Assembly: GCF_964340395.1 (NCBI RefSeq)
Contig: NC_135557.1
Span: 7,941,709 to 8,005,708 of the forward strand
Origin: Glandiceps talaboti
Taxonomy: Eukaryota > Hemichordata > Enteropneusta > Spengelidae
DNA length: 64,000 nt
Reading direction: 5' to 3'
The position numbers and the translations under genes are program-made. Under the pieces are notes generated by a model that saw nothing but the letters and a program-made list of their open reading frames with translations, made no database searches and was not told the DNA's origin. This document shows, in pieces, positions 1 through 16,300 of the stretch (its first letter is position 1; the number at the start of each line of letters is the position of its first letter).

Positions 1-256
1 TTTTTTTTGGGTGGGGGGCACGAAATTTCTTAGGTTAATTTCGTAGGGGCATCACATTAATAAGGAAAGGGGCTGTGAACATATATTGGAATATTTTCTC
101 CTCAACACCCCCCCCCCCCTAAATCTGTGTTGTACATTCTGCTTGTCTTTACTGTTATAATAGCCGGACTTCGAACACTACACGTATTGTACATTTATTT
201 AATTTTTGAGTTTTTAACAGATTTCTACAATTAAAATGAGTTAGGATATTACTTAC
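1..256 (-). other. Intron 1 (part) of the leftmost minus-strand gene
   Basis: Sequence downstream (minus strand) of the donor at 256-255. It holds a C-run near 109-118 and no exon I can support. The rest of the gene lies outside the window. Confidence 0.4.
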
Positions 257-302
257 CGTTGGCAAGTACTAGTAACAATACAACTTTGACTTGATGACAC
301 AT
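257..302 (-). CDS. Signal-peptide first exon of a gene running off the left edge
   Basis: On the minus strand an ATG at 302 opens MCHQVKVVLLLVLAN, a short basic start followed by a hydrophobic core, and the exon stops after one base of the next codon at a clean GTAAGT donor (phase 1). That is the usual layout of a leader exon before a phase-1 Ig exon. The peptide resembles the internal-Met leader of the neighbouring gene (MCGRLVLILLASF at 6182), so the two genes may be tandem paralogues. Only 15 codons are visible and the mature protein is not in the window, so membership of the Ig family is inferred from the neighbour. Confidence 0.5.
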
Positions 303-1017
303 TCTCACCACCCAAACTGCTATTTGTTCTAGACGTATGCACTGAGGTATTCTCAGATCGGGGAAATTCCACGAACAATAGCAATTCTACGAACCAATAC
401 CTAGCTGACATCTTGCTACCATAATAGGTATTGAGAGATGTGTTTACAGTGGAGGTGACACATCACAGCAGCCACAACAAACAACATGACGTCATGGGTC
501 TCAATACGTCAATATTCCTTGCCCCCACTTGAAGTTATACATGTGGGTCAATGTACACAAGGTTTAGTAATACTAAATTACACATAAACCGAAGTATCCC
601 ATAATATTAACACTACTTGAAAATCATGTGACAAGCAGTGGCAACATGCCAACGGTTAGGGGGGGGGGCATCGACCGAACACCTAGTTTAGATTAATAGG
701 ATCAAATTTACGAAATGAGATTCAACAGAATTTTCAGCAGAATAGCGTTATATCGGTGATTCGCTATTAGGTGTTTGAGAACTCTAACTGTGATAGAGAA
801 AGAAATCAAGTAAACACATTAGCATATATTTTCATAACTTTGACGGGTTATCCTCTTTGGTACTCAGGATGTTACTTACTTAACAAACAAACAAACAAAT
901 GAACAGACATACCAACCACATGTGCTTCATATGTACGTGTCAACGACAAGTATACAAACACATAAATCAACAAACAAACAAACATACATACATACATACA
1001 TACATACATACATACAT

Positions 1018-1078
<61 letters not shown>

Positions 1079-1430
1079 GACACGGACGCGCATACACTTG
1101 TTCACTTTCTCCCTCCTCTATACCTTCCTCCTATACCTCATCTCTGTGCCCACTCCAAACATAAACAAACTCCATACAACAGTCAATATACAGAAGCATA
1201 CGTATGCACACACCGCACATGCACACATGATAATTCATACAAATTTAACATCCACAAACACATCACCCCACCCCACCTCACCCACCCCCAACCCCCAACC
1301 CCCCCCCCCACACACACACACACACACTCACATGGTTACACAAAACAGCAGACAATGCATTATACATATATATCAAAAAGTGGAGTCAAAACTTTCACAA
1401 ACACCATAATGCAATAACACTCCTGGGAAA
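303..1430. other. Intergenic region between two minus-strand genes
   Basis: This lies upstream of the leader exon at 302 and downstream of the 3' end of the next gene. It contains a G-run near 660, a CATA/GACA microsatellite near 970-1079 and a CA tract near 1310-1327. The short ORFs here are translations of microsatellite and I see no exon. Confidence 0.6.
975..1080. repeat. Compound tetranucleotide microsatellite (CATA)n(CAGA)n
   Basis: A run of CATA units passes directly into a run of CAGA units. It translates as Tyr/Ile/His- or Asp/Arg/Gln-rich repeats in every frame, which accounts for the open frames on both strands. Confidence 0.95.
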
Positions 1431-1441
1431 TGACTATATTC

Positions 1442-1457
1442 TTTATTGATGTTTATT
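1442..1457 (-). promoter_or_regulatory. Two overlapping-range polyadenylation signals (AATAAA)
   Basis: On the minus strand AATAAA occurs at 1457-1452 and again at 1447-1442, about 250 bases past the stop codon at 1706. They plausibly end the mRNA of the Ig gene at 1706-6203 and give a 3' UTR of roughly 270 bases. Confidence 0.55.
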
Positions 1458-1705
1458 CCATGCAGCATTTCTTCAGTACATATGTATTTATTTACATTCG
1501 ATCGCAGTAAGTTCTAGAAATGCCTCACTATATGAGGCACATTGTTCTGGCTTTTCTTTGAAATTCATAAGTAGTAACCTTGTCCCTCGTTTGGAAAACA
1601 ACACCCGTCACATATTTACTTCAAGCAAGAAAAAATTTGAATACATGTACACAATATTAATGAACACATTAGTCTACCATACAAAGGCCATAATTAATAA
1701 AGTCT

Positions 1706-6203
<4,498 letters not shown>

Positions 6204-7251
6204 AAACTGATTTCTTCTCCGACACTCAAAGTCATTTGAGACTGTAAAACCAATGATACGTCACATTAATTCTATGAAATATAGCTATTTTCAGATATCT
6301 GTTTACTCACGAGGTCAAAGGACCCACGACATTAAGCTTACGAACACGGTGCATAATCGCGATCAACCAACAATCGTGCGTACAGTAAATACCGGTGCAG
6401 TCAAGATAAAACCAGTTTCGGTCCTATTATTTCAAGTGTATTTGTCACCCTTGTTGTGCTCTTTTATGGAGGAAATGAATAAGGAAGCTAGACTGGTAAT
6501 GTATTACCGTATTTGTGTATTTTTAAACTTTGGTTTTTACACATGTTCGTGAGTATAGTTCGCGTTTATTATTACATCCCATAATCTACCTAATAGTCAT
6601 GTGACCTCTAGGTGAACAGGTAAACTGTTAAAATACAGATTAAAAAGTTCCATAAGAAAATTGGTGTGCGATAAGGTTTGGACGAAATATGAGATGAATA
6701 AGAAATCATGAATGCATAACTTCGTGCTAATACATAAGGAAAATAAAGGCATTTTCTGAAGGTGTTTTGCTATACTAGTAATCGTGTATTCGTCCATCGG
6801 TATGATATAGTTTATCGTGTACCACAGTCCCTCTATCAGGGCTGTGCGTGTACCAAAGGTCGCATTGCAATGTTGCCAATGACTACTAAACGTATACCAC
6901 TCTATCCTAACAGCTGCAGTATTAGTTGCCATATTGTGAAGGACATGGTCTCTGTACGGATAGAAATCATAGGACTGTAACAGATATTACCATCCTAGGA
7001 ATACTGTAATACTAGAACTTGAAGTAATATTTTTTATTGGAAACAGTCTTTACGGTGAGTATAGTAAGACAGGATAACCACGGTAGCAAGGCTACTGTAA
7101 TTATTTGTGATGTAATTTCCGGTTTCGTTCATTTTTTTATCACGTGCATATATGTAATATTCTGGTATGTGTAGATAACATTCTTGCACTGACAGAGAGC
7201 GTTGTTATTTGTTTTCTACCCACAGAGCTAACGCAGCATGTAACCCTTGGA
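6204..7251. promoter_or_regulatory. 1.05-kb spacer between head-to-head Ig genes
   Basis: It separates the ATG at 6203 (minus) from the ATG at 7252 (plus). I see no TATA box I would stake a claim on and no coding exon. It must contain the 5' ends and promoters of both genes if the start exons are right, so it could be a bidirectional promoter. Confidence 0.4.
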
Positions 7252-7342
7252 ATGGCTCAGACACATTATTTACCAGTGATATCTCTATTCCTTTGTATCG
7301 TACCATACCGTGGGAGCTATTATTACTGCCCTCAACTACCAA
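7252..7342 (+). CDS. Leader exon of the plus-strand Ig receptor
   Basis: The ATG at 7252 opens [20 protein letters not shown] with a clear hydrophobic core, then SYYYCPQLP and a GTAAGT donor in phase 1. The start was chosen because upstream sequence in frame reads into intron-like DNA. An acceptor-like CCCACAG at 7219-7225 leaves open that this is an internal exon. Confidence 0.6.
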
Positions 7343-10300
7343 GTAAGTTAGTCTTTTCTTTTTTATAACTTCACACACACACCCATATATATATATATAT
7401 TCTTTTTCAATGTTGTTCCATTTATCAAAGTATACAAACACATCCAGACATAAATAAACATTCACACAAATAAACCAAAAAAAAACACAGCAGCAACAAA
7501 CAAACGAACGAACAAATTAATTGATAAACAAATGCAGCAAACACAAACACAAAAACACACAATCATAAACATACAAAAACAAACAAACACACATACATAC
7601 ATACATACATACATACATACATACATACATACATACATACAAACACACACACACACAAAAACAACAACATAATTTTGATTTATTCCTTCATCGATCTCTA
7701 TTTCTATGACGTCATAGCTTATAAGCCAACCTCATACAGACATACTATTTACTTTGTATTAATTACTTCAAAGGTCTCCATCACGATGGCAACGAAGCAG
7801 TAATAGCACAGCCCTATCACTATGTGTATATACCAACTGATAATGCATTTTATTTGAATAGTAGCTTTCCTACAGGGATACAACATGGTACTCTTTGTGT
7901 TAATCAAATTATTGAAGGTTTGTACATTATTTACCAGTGTGGGTGGTATGAATAATGAGGTTGTATGTATGTATGCATGTATGTATGTATGTATGTATGT
8001 ATGTATGTATGTATGTATGTATGTGTATGTGTGTGTGTGTGTGGGTGTGGGTGTGGGTGTGGGTAGGTGTGTGGGGGTGTATGTGTGCGTGTTTGTGTTT
8101 GTTTGTTTGTGTGTGTGTGTGTGTGTTGGGTAGAACCTCTGATGAAGGGAGTGGTAAAGAGAGGTGGGAAGCAGACATACATACAGACAGACAGACAGAC
8201 AGACAGGCACAGACAGACAGATAGGAAGACGGATGTATGGATGGCCGGATAAGACAGACAGAAATTAAAGACAGACAGACATTGAGGGACGAAGATAGAT
8301 AAAGACTGAAGTAAAGATTTTGTCATACCATCCTAAACGTCAACACAAGTGCCTACATAAAAGAACATGGAACTAAAGATGTACCCTGATACACAAATGT
8401 TAGCTTTGTCCATAGACCCTCCCCACTGGTGGAGGGTCTGTCTCAACAAACCAAAATTGCAACTAAAATATCCTGTTCAGAGTTATCCTATGTCATCCTG
8501 TAACTCTATACGATGTGTCTTTGTAGTGTTAGACTGGATTTAAAATGTGTCTATCTTTATGGAAAAAGGTATAAACAACACCATTTACCAATAGTGAAAC
8601 GCCTAGGTTAAACTATGTGCTCTGTCTGAAATATCTGAGATTCTATTATCAAAAATGAAAAATCCTTTTACCGTATCTTTTCTCTCCTTTCATCAGGTGT
8701 TAATGAAGTTATCAAATGTACAAGATACATACCCTCCTTAGGGCAAAGCAATCTTGATGACAATTTTCGTCTTAGTGAACGGAATGGTTACTACATGTTG
8801 TTTGTTAAAAGTCTAAAGCCATACCAAAATAAAGTGAAATACATTTGGTGGATGTATGGAACAAATGATGTCGTTACACACACAACTGTAGAAAATATTG
8901 GTGAGTAATCTTATATGTTGTCTTGATATTACGTAATACATGTTTCATAAAATCTCTGGTGTTGACGTCACCTCAAATTGGCCATAGGAGGAGGATTGGG
9001 TATTTATTTTGGGTTTTAATTCATAAAACAATTTTATCTTGGCTTCCTGCTTGAAAAATCAATGTGAAACAACATATTCTAAGTCTCTGTTTGTAACTCA
9101 ATACATTACAAAAGATTGATAAATGTGTAAAATATTATTTTGTTATTGGACGAGTAGTATACAAAAGGAGAAAGCTGGCACACTTTCCTTTTAATCTATT
9201 ATATAGCCAAATAAAGTCTCTTTCCTATATTAATAAATTAATATTTATATTTTTTTATATTTATATAATCCATTAAAAGGCAAAATAAATCTTACCCATA
9301 AAAATTGATTAAAAAATGACTAAATTTGTTGTAGCTATTATAAGTAAATTAAACGCTTAGTGACCTCACTATAAAGGTCAGGAAGTTCAATTAAACAGAT
9401 AATAATATATATGTATATACATACAAGCGTAGCAGTGTACCATAAATTCAAAATGTCAAACAAACAAAGTCAAAAACCAATCACTTTTGTAGACAACACA
9501 ATCGAATCAAGTCCACTTAGTAGTCCACTTAGTCCACTTAGTCCAATTAATTCTCTGTCTGAGTATCCTACTAATTATCATACTAATTATCCTACTAATT
9601 ATCCTACTCATTATCCTAATATACCTACTATATCTAATTTATCTAATAATGGAGTATCTAATAATGGAGTATCTAATAATGGAGTATCTAATATTGTTAA
9701 TCCTGCAGAGAATGATACAGAGGATCGTGAAACTTCTGCATTATTAGATATTTTAAATGAAAAAAGAAATACCGAAGAAATTCCCACAATCAAATGGAGA
9801 GAAGTTCCAATAGAAAAACCATTTTTGATTACTCAATTTAAGAAATTCAAATCTCGTTATGGTCCTGGATTATTGATTTGGCTTAATAATCCAATAACTA
9901 ATAAAGAACTTTATTGTACTTACGCACCTAGCAGAATGATAGATGAGATTCTTACAAATACAAAAAAACTCCCATTAATAGTTGTTTCACGTGGATTAAA
10001 AAGATCTACGATAAATCCAAATAATACATATTTTAATTATACTCTAATGGATTTTAATGTAGTAAAACAAAAAATTAATGGAAAAATAATTAAATAATAT
10101 TAAATAATAGTAATAATAGTAATACTGCAAGTCTTATAGTTAACAATAATAGTAATACTTATAGTTAACAATAATTAAGTAATAGTTAAAACATATTTTA
10201 ATTATACTCTAATGGATTTTAATGTAGTAAAACAAAAAAATTAATGAAAAAAATGTTAAATAATAGTAATAATAGTAATACTGCAAGTCTTATAGTTAAC

Positions 10301-13300
10301 AATAATAGTAATACTTATAGTTAACAATAATAGTAATACTTATAGTTAACAATAATTAAGTAATAGTTAAAACATATTTTAATTATACTCTAATGGATTT
10401 TAATGTAGTAAAACAAAAAAATTAATGAAAAAAAATGTTAAATAATAGTAATAATAGTAATACTGCAAGTCTTATAGTTAACAATAATAGTAATACTTAT
10501 AGTTAACAATAATAGTAATACTTATAGTTAACAATAATTAAGTAATAGTTAAAACATATTTTAATTATACTCTAATGGATTTTAATGTAGTAAAACAAAA
10601 AAATTAATGAAAAAAAAAAGTTAAATAATAGTAATAATAGTAATACTGCAAGTCTTATAGTTAACAATAATAGTAATAATAGTAATAATAGTAATACTTA
10701 TAGTTAACAATAATTAAGTAATAGTTAAAACATATTTTTTTTATTTATTGATCATTCATTGTTCATTCGTGTCTCAACTGGTTACATAATATTTTTTTGG
10801 TTTATTTAACTGCAAGACTGCAAGTCTGCAAGTCATCAGTTTTAAAAATATTTGATGCCATCGTAAACGCCACCAACTAAATCTCACTATCTCTGGATAT
10901 TCCGCATTCCATTTATCCCAAAATCGTTTTAAAATTTGATTCTGCGAAAATGCTTCCATTTTCAACTCTGGTATTAGTGCAGCTTCCCGATATTCTCCTA
11001 AATATAATAGAATTGCTTTTATAATTACGCTAAAGTTGAGTGATCGCATCCTCCGGTATCGTGTTGGTTCCCCTAGCGGTATATAAACTTTAGTTGAAAC
11101 TTCACTAATTGATAAAAATATTATAGTAACAGTTCTTAAAAGATAATAATTTAGTTTATATTTTTTAAAAACTTTTTTAATATTCACACCCTGTTTTTAT
11201 GACACCATCCAAGATAATCTAAAATAATGCTGTTTTCACTGTCATAAATCACACCCTGTTTTTATGACACCATCCAAAATAATCTAAAATAATGCTGTTT
11301 TCATTGCCAGAGTTTGTTTTTATGTATCACAGAAGAAAAAATACCAGATCTGGTTTGTGAGAATACCAGTGAATGAGCTTTCCTAAAAAAAAGTAAAAAA
11401 CTTTGTGAGATGACACCATCCAAGATAATCTAAAATAATGCTGTTTTCACTGTCATAAATCATACCCTGTTTTTATGACACCATCCAAGATAATCTAAAA
11501 TAACTCTTAACCAACTTTATTTTACTTACGCTCCTAACGTTCCTAGTAGAATGATAGATGAAATTCTTACAAATAAACTCGTAAACTCGTAAACTTCTCA
11601 TTAATAGTTGTTTCACGTGGATTAAAAAAGTCTACGATAAATCCAAATAATTCGTATTTTAGTTATACTCTAATGGATTTTAATGTAGTAAACCAAAAAA
11701 TAATGGAAAAAGAAGTTAAATAACAGATTGTCCATCACCAAAATACATGGTAACCTGGTAATATATGAGTAAATGTCTCAGCTTTTTCATTTTTCTGTCT
11801 GGCCTAATGTCACATCTTTCAAAGTAGTTGCCGAAAAGTTAAATAATATCACATTCAAAGTAAAACAAAAACAAAAAAAAACTTTTAAATAAAATAAAAA
11901 ATTGGATGGTGCTCTTTCAAAGTAGTTGCCGAAAAGTTAAATAATATCACATTCAAAGTAAAGCAAAAACAAAATTTTTTTTTAAATAAAATAAAAAATT
12001 GGATGGTGCTTTCTAAATTAAATAACACAACAAAATAATCATTTTCTTTACCCTATACTCAACACTTTTATGGCCCTCATTTATGTTGGACTGTAAGAAC
12101 CTAAGGCAAATTATTAGCAAGCATTTTAGTTGTTAACATTAGTAAATTAGCAAGTATTTAGTTGTTAAAATTAGTAAATTAGCAAGCATTTTAGTTGTTA
12201 ACAGTAATTATTAGCAATTATTAGCAATTATTAGCAAGCATTTTAGTTGTTAACATTAGCAATTATTAGCAAACATTTTAGTTATTAGCAAACATTTTAG
12301 TTATTAGCAAACATTTTAGTTATTAACATTAGCAATTATTAGCAAACATTTTAGTTGTTAACATTAGTAATTATTCGCAAGCATTAGCAATTATTAGCAA
12401 GCATTTTAGTTGGTAACATTAGCAATTATTAGCAATTATTAGTAATTATTAGCAATCATTTTAGTTGTTAACATTAGTAAATTAGCAAGCATTTTAGTTG
12501 TTAAAATTAGTAAATTAGCAAGCATTTTAGTTGTTAAAATTAGTAAATTAGCAAGCATTTTAGTTGGTAACATTAGCAATTATTAGCAAGCATTTTAGTT
12601 GTTAACATTAGCAAATTAGCGAGCATTTTAGTTGGTAACATTAGTAATGATTAGTAAACATTTTAGTTATTAACATTAGCAAATTAGCAAGTATTTAGTT
12701 GTTAACAGTAATTATTAGAAAGCATTTTAGTTGTTAACATTAGTAAATTAGCAAACATTTTAGTTGGTAACATTAGCAATTATTAGAAAGCATTTTAGTT
12801 GTTAACATTAGTAAATTAGCAAACATTTTAGTTGGTAACATTAGTAAATTAGCAAACATTTTAGTTGGTAACATTAGTAAATTAGCAAGTATTTAGTTGT
12901 TAACAGTAATTATTAGAAAGCATTTTAGTTGTTAACATTAGCAAATTAGCAAGCATTTTAGTTGGTAACATTAGTAAATTAATTAGCAAGCATTTTAGTT
13001 GTTAACATTAGTAAATTAGCAAACATTTTAGTTGGTAACATTAGCAAATTAGCAAACATTTTAGTTGGTAACATTAGCAATTATTAGAAAGCATTTTAGT
13101 TGTTAACATTAGTAAATTAGCAAACATTTTAGTTGTTAACATTAGCAAATTAGCAAACATTTTAGTTGGTAACATTAGCAATTATTAGAAAGCATTTTAG
13201 TTGTTAACATTAGTAAATTAGCAAGTATTTTAGTTGGTAACATCAGTAAATTAATTAGCAAGCATTTTAGTTGTTAACATTAGTAATTATTAGAAAACAT

Positions 13301-16300
13301 TTTAGTTGGTAACATTAGCAATTATTAGCAATTATTAGTAATTATTAGCAATTATTAGCAATTATTAGCAAGCATTTTGGTTGGTAGCATTAGTAAATTA
13401 GCAAGCATTTTAGTTATTAACATTAGTAAATTAGCAAGCATTTTAGTTATTAGCAAGCATTTTAGTTGGTAACAGCAATTATTAGCAATTATTAGCAAAC
13501 ATTTTAGTTATTATTAGCAAACATTTTAGTTATTATTAGCAAACATTTTAGTTGTTAACAGTAATTATTAGCAAGCATTTTAGTTATTATTAGCAGGCAT
13601 TTTAGTTATTATTAGCAAGCATTAGCAATTATTAGCAAGCATTTTAGTTGTTAACATTAGTAATTATTAGTAATCATTAGCAATTATTAGTAATTATTAG
13701 CAAGCATTAGCAATTATTAGCAAGCATTTTAGTTGGTAACATTAGCAAATTAGCAAGCATTTTAGTTGTTATCATTAGCAATTATTAGTAATTATTAGCA
13801 AGCATTAGCAATTATTAGCAAGCATTTTAGTTTAAAATTATCTATTATACTAACAAAACCAGTATTAATTATCTGTAATTGTAATTAACATTAGTGTTAA
13901 CATTAGCATTAGCATTAGCATTAGCAAGCATTAGTAATTATTAGCAAACATTAGTAATTATTAGCAATTATTAGTAATTATGAACACAAATTAGTAATTA
14001 TTAGCAAGCATTTTAGTTGTTAAAATTAGTAAATTAGCAAGTATTTAGTTATTAGCAAACATTTTAGTTGTTAACAGTAATTATTAGTAAACATTTTAGT
14101 TGTTAGCAAACATTTTAGTTATTAGCAAGCATTTTTGTTGTTAAAATTAGTAAATTAGCAAGTATTTAGTTATTAGCAAACATTTTAGTTGTTAACAGTA
14201 ATTATTAGCAAACATTTTAGTTGTTAACATTAGCAATTATTAGCAATTATTAGCAAACATTTTAGTTATTATTAGCAAGCATTTTAGTTGTTAACATTAG
14301 TAATTATTAGCAAATTAGCAAGTATTTAGTTGTTAACATTAGCAAATTAGCAAGTATTTAGTTGTTAACAGTAATTATTAGAAAGCATTTTAGTTGTTAA
14401 CATTAGTAATTATTAGCAAACATTTTAGTTGTTAACATTAGCAAATTAGCAAGCATTTTAGTTGGTAACATTAGTAATTATTAGTAAACATTTTAGTTAT
14501 TAACATTAGCAAATTAGCAAGTATTTAGTTGTTAACAGTAATTATTAGAAAGCATTTTAGTTGTTAACATTATCAATTATTAGCAATTATTAGCAAACAT
14601 TTTAGTTGTTAACAGTAAATATTAGTAATTATTAGCAATTATTAGCAATTATTAGCAAGCATTTTAGTTGGTAACATTAGTAATTATTAGTAAACATTTT
14701 AGTTATTAACATTAGCAATTATTAGCAATCATTTTAGTTGTTAACATTAGCAATTATTAGCAAGCATTTTAGTTGTTAACATTAGCAATTATTAGCAAGC
14801 ATTTTAGTTGGTAACATTAGCAATTATTAGCAAGCATTTTAGTTGGTAACATTAGCAATTATTAGCAATTATTAGTAATTATTAGCAAGCATTAGCAATT
14901 ATTAGCACGAATTTTAGTTGTTAAAATTAGTAATTATTAGCAAGCATTTTAGTTGTTAACATTAGCAATTATTAGCAATTATTAGCAAACATTTTAGTTA
15001 TTATTAGCAAGCATTTTAGTTGTTAACATTAGTAATTATTAGCAAATTAGCAAGTATTTAGTTGTTAACATTAGCAAATTAGCAAGTATTTAGTTGTTAA
15101 CAGTAATTATTAGAAAGCATTTTAGTTGTTAACATTAGTAATTATTAGCAAACATTTTAGTTGTTAACATTAGCAAATTAGCAAGCATTTTAGTTGGTAA
15201 CATTAGTAATTATTAGTAAACATTTTAGTTATTAACATTAGCAAATTAGCAAGTATTTAGTTGTTAACAGTAATTATTAGAAAGCATTTTAGTTGTTAAC
15301 ATTATCAATTATTAGCAATTATTAGCAAACATTTTAGTTGTTAACAGTAAATATTAGTAATTATTAGCAATTATTAGCAATTATTAGCAAGCATTTTAGT
15401 TGGTAACATTAGTAATTATTAGTAAACATTTTAGTTATTAACATTAGCAATTATTAGCAATCATTTTAGTTGTTAACATTAGCAATTATTAGCAAGCATT
15501 TTAGTTGTTAACATTAAAAATTATTAGCAAGCATTTTAGTTGGTAACATTAGCAATTATTAGCAAGCATTTTAGTTGGTAACATTAGCAATTATTAGCAA
15601 TTATTAGTAATTATTAGCAAGCATTAGCAATTATTAGCACGAATTTTAGTTGTTAAAATTAGTAATTATTAGCAAGCATTTTAGTTGTTAAAATTAGTAA
15701 TTATTAGTAAACATTTTAGTTATTAACATTAGCAATTATTAGCAAGCATTAGCAATTATTAGCAAGCATTTTAGTTGGTAACATTAGTAATTATTAGTAA
15801 ACATTTTAGTTATTAACATTAGCAATTATTAGCAAGCATTTTAGTTGGTAACATTAGTAAATTAATTAGCAAGCATTTTAGTTGTTAAAATTAGTAATTA
15901 TTAGCAAGCATTTTAGTTGTTAAAATTAGTAATTATAAGTAAACATTTTAGTTATTAACATTAGTAATCATTAGCAATTATTAGCAATTATTAGCAAGCA
16001 TTAGCAATTATTAGCAAGCATTTTAGTTGGTAACATTAGTAATTATTAGTAAACATTTTAGTTATTAACATTAGCAATTATTAGCAAGCATTAGCAATTA
16101 TTAGCACGAATTTTAGTTGTTAAAATTAGTAATTATTAGCAAGCATTTTAGTTGTTAAAATTAGTAATTATTAGCAAGCATTTTAGATGTTAAAATTAGT
16201 AATTATAAGTAAACATTTTAGTTATTAACATTAGCAATTATTAGCAATTATTAGCAATTATTAGCAAGCATTAGCAATTATTAGCAAGCATTTTAGTTGG

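Noticed and set aside
899-1417. ORFs of 80-170 codons over CATA/CAGA repeats (also 7749-8326)
   Set aside because: Several overlapping frames on both strands are open at once, which is what repeat periodicity gives; no domain.
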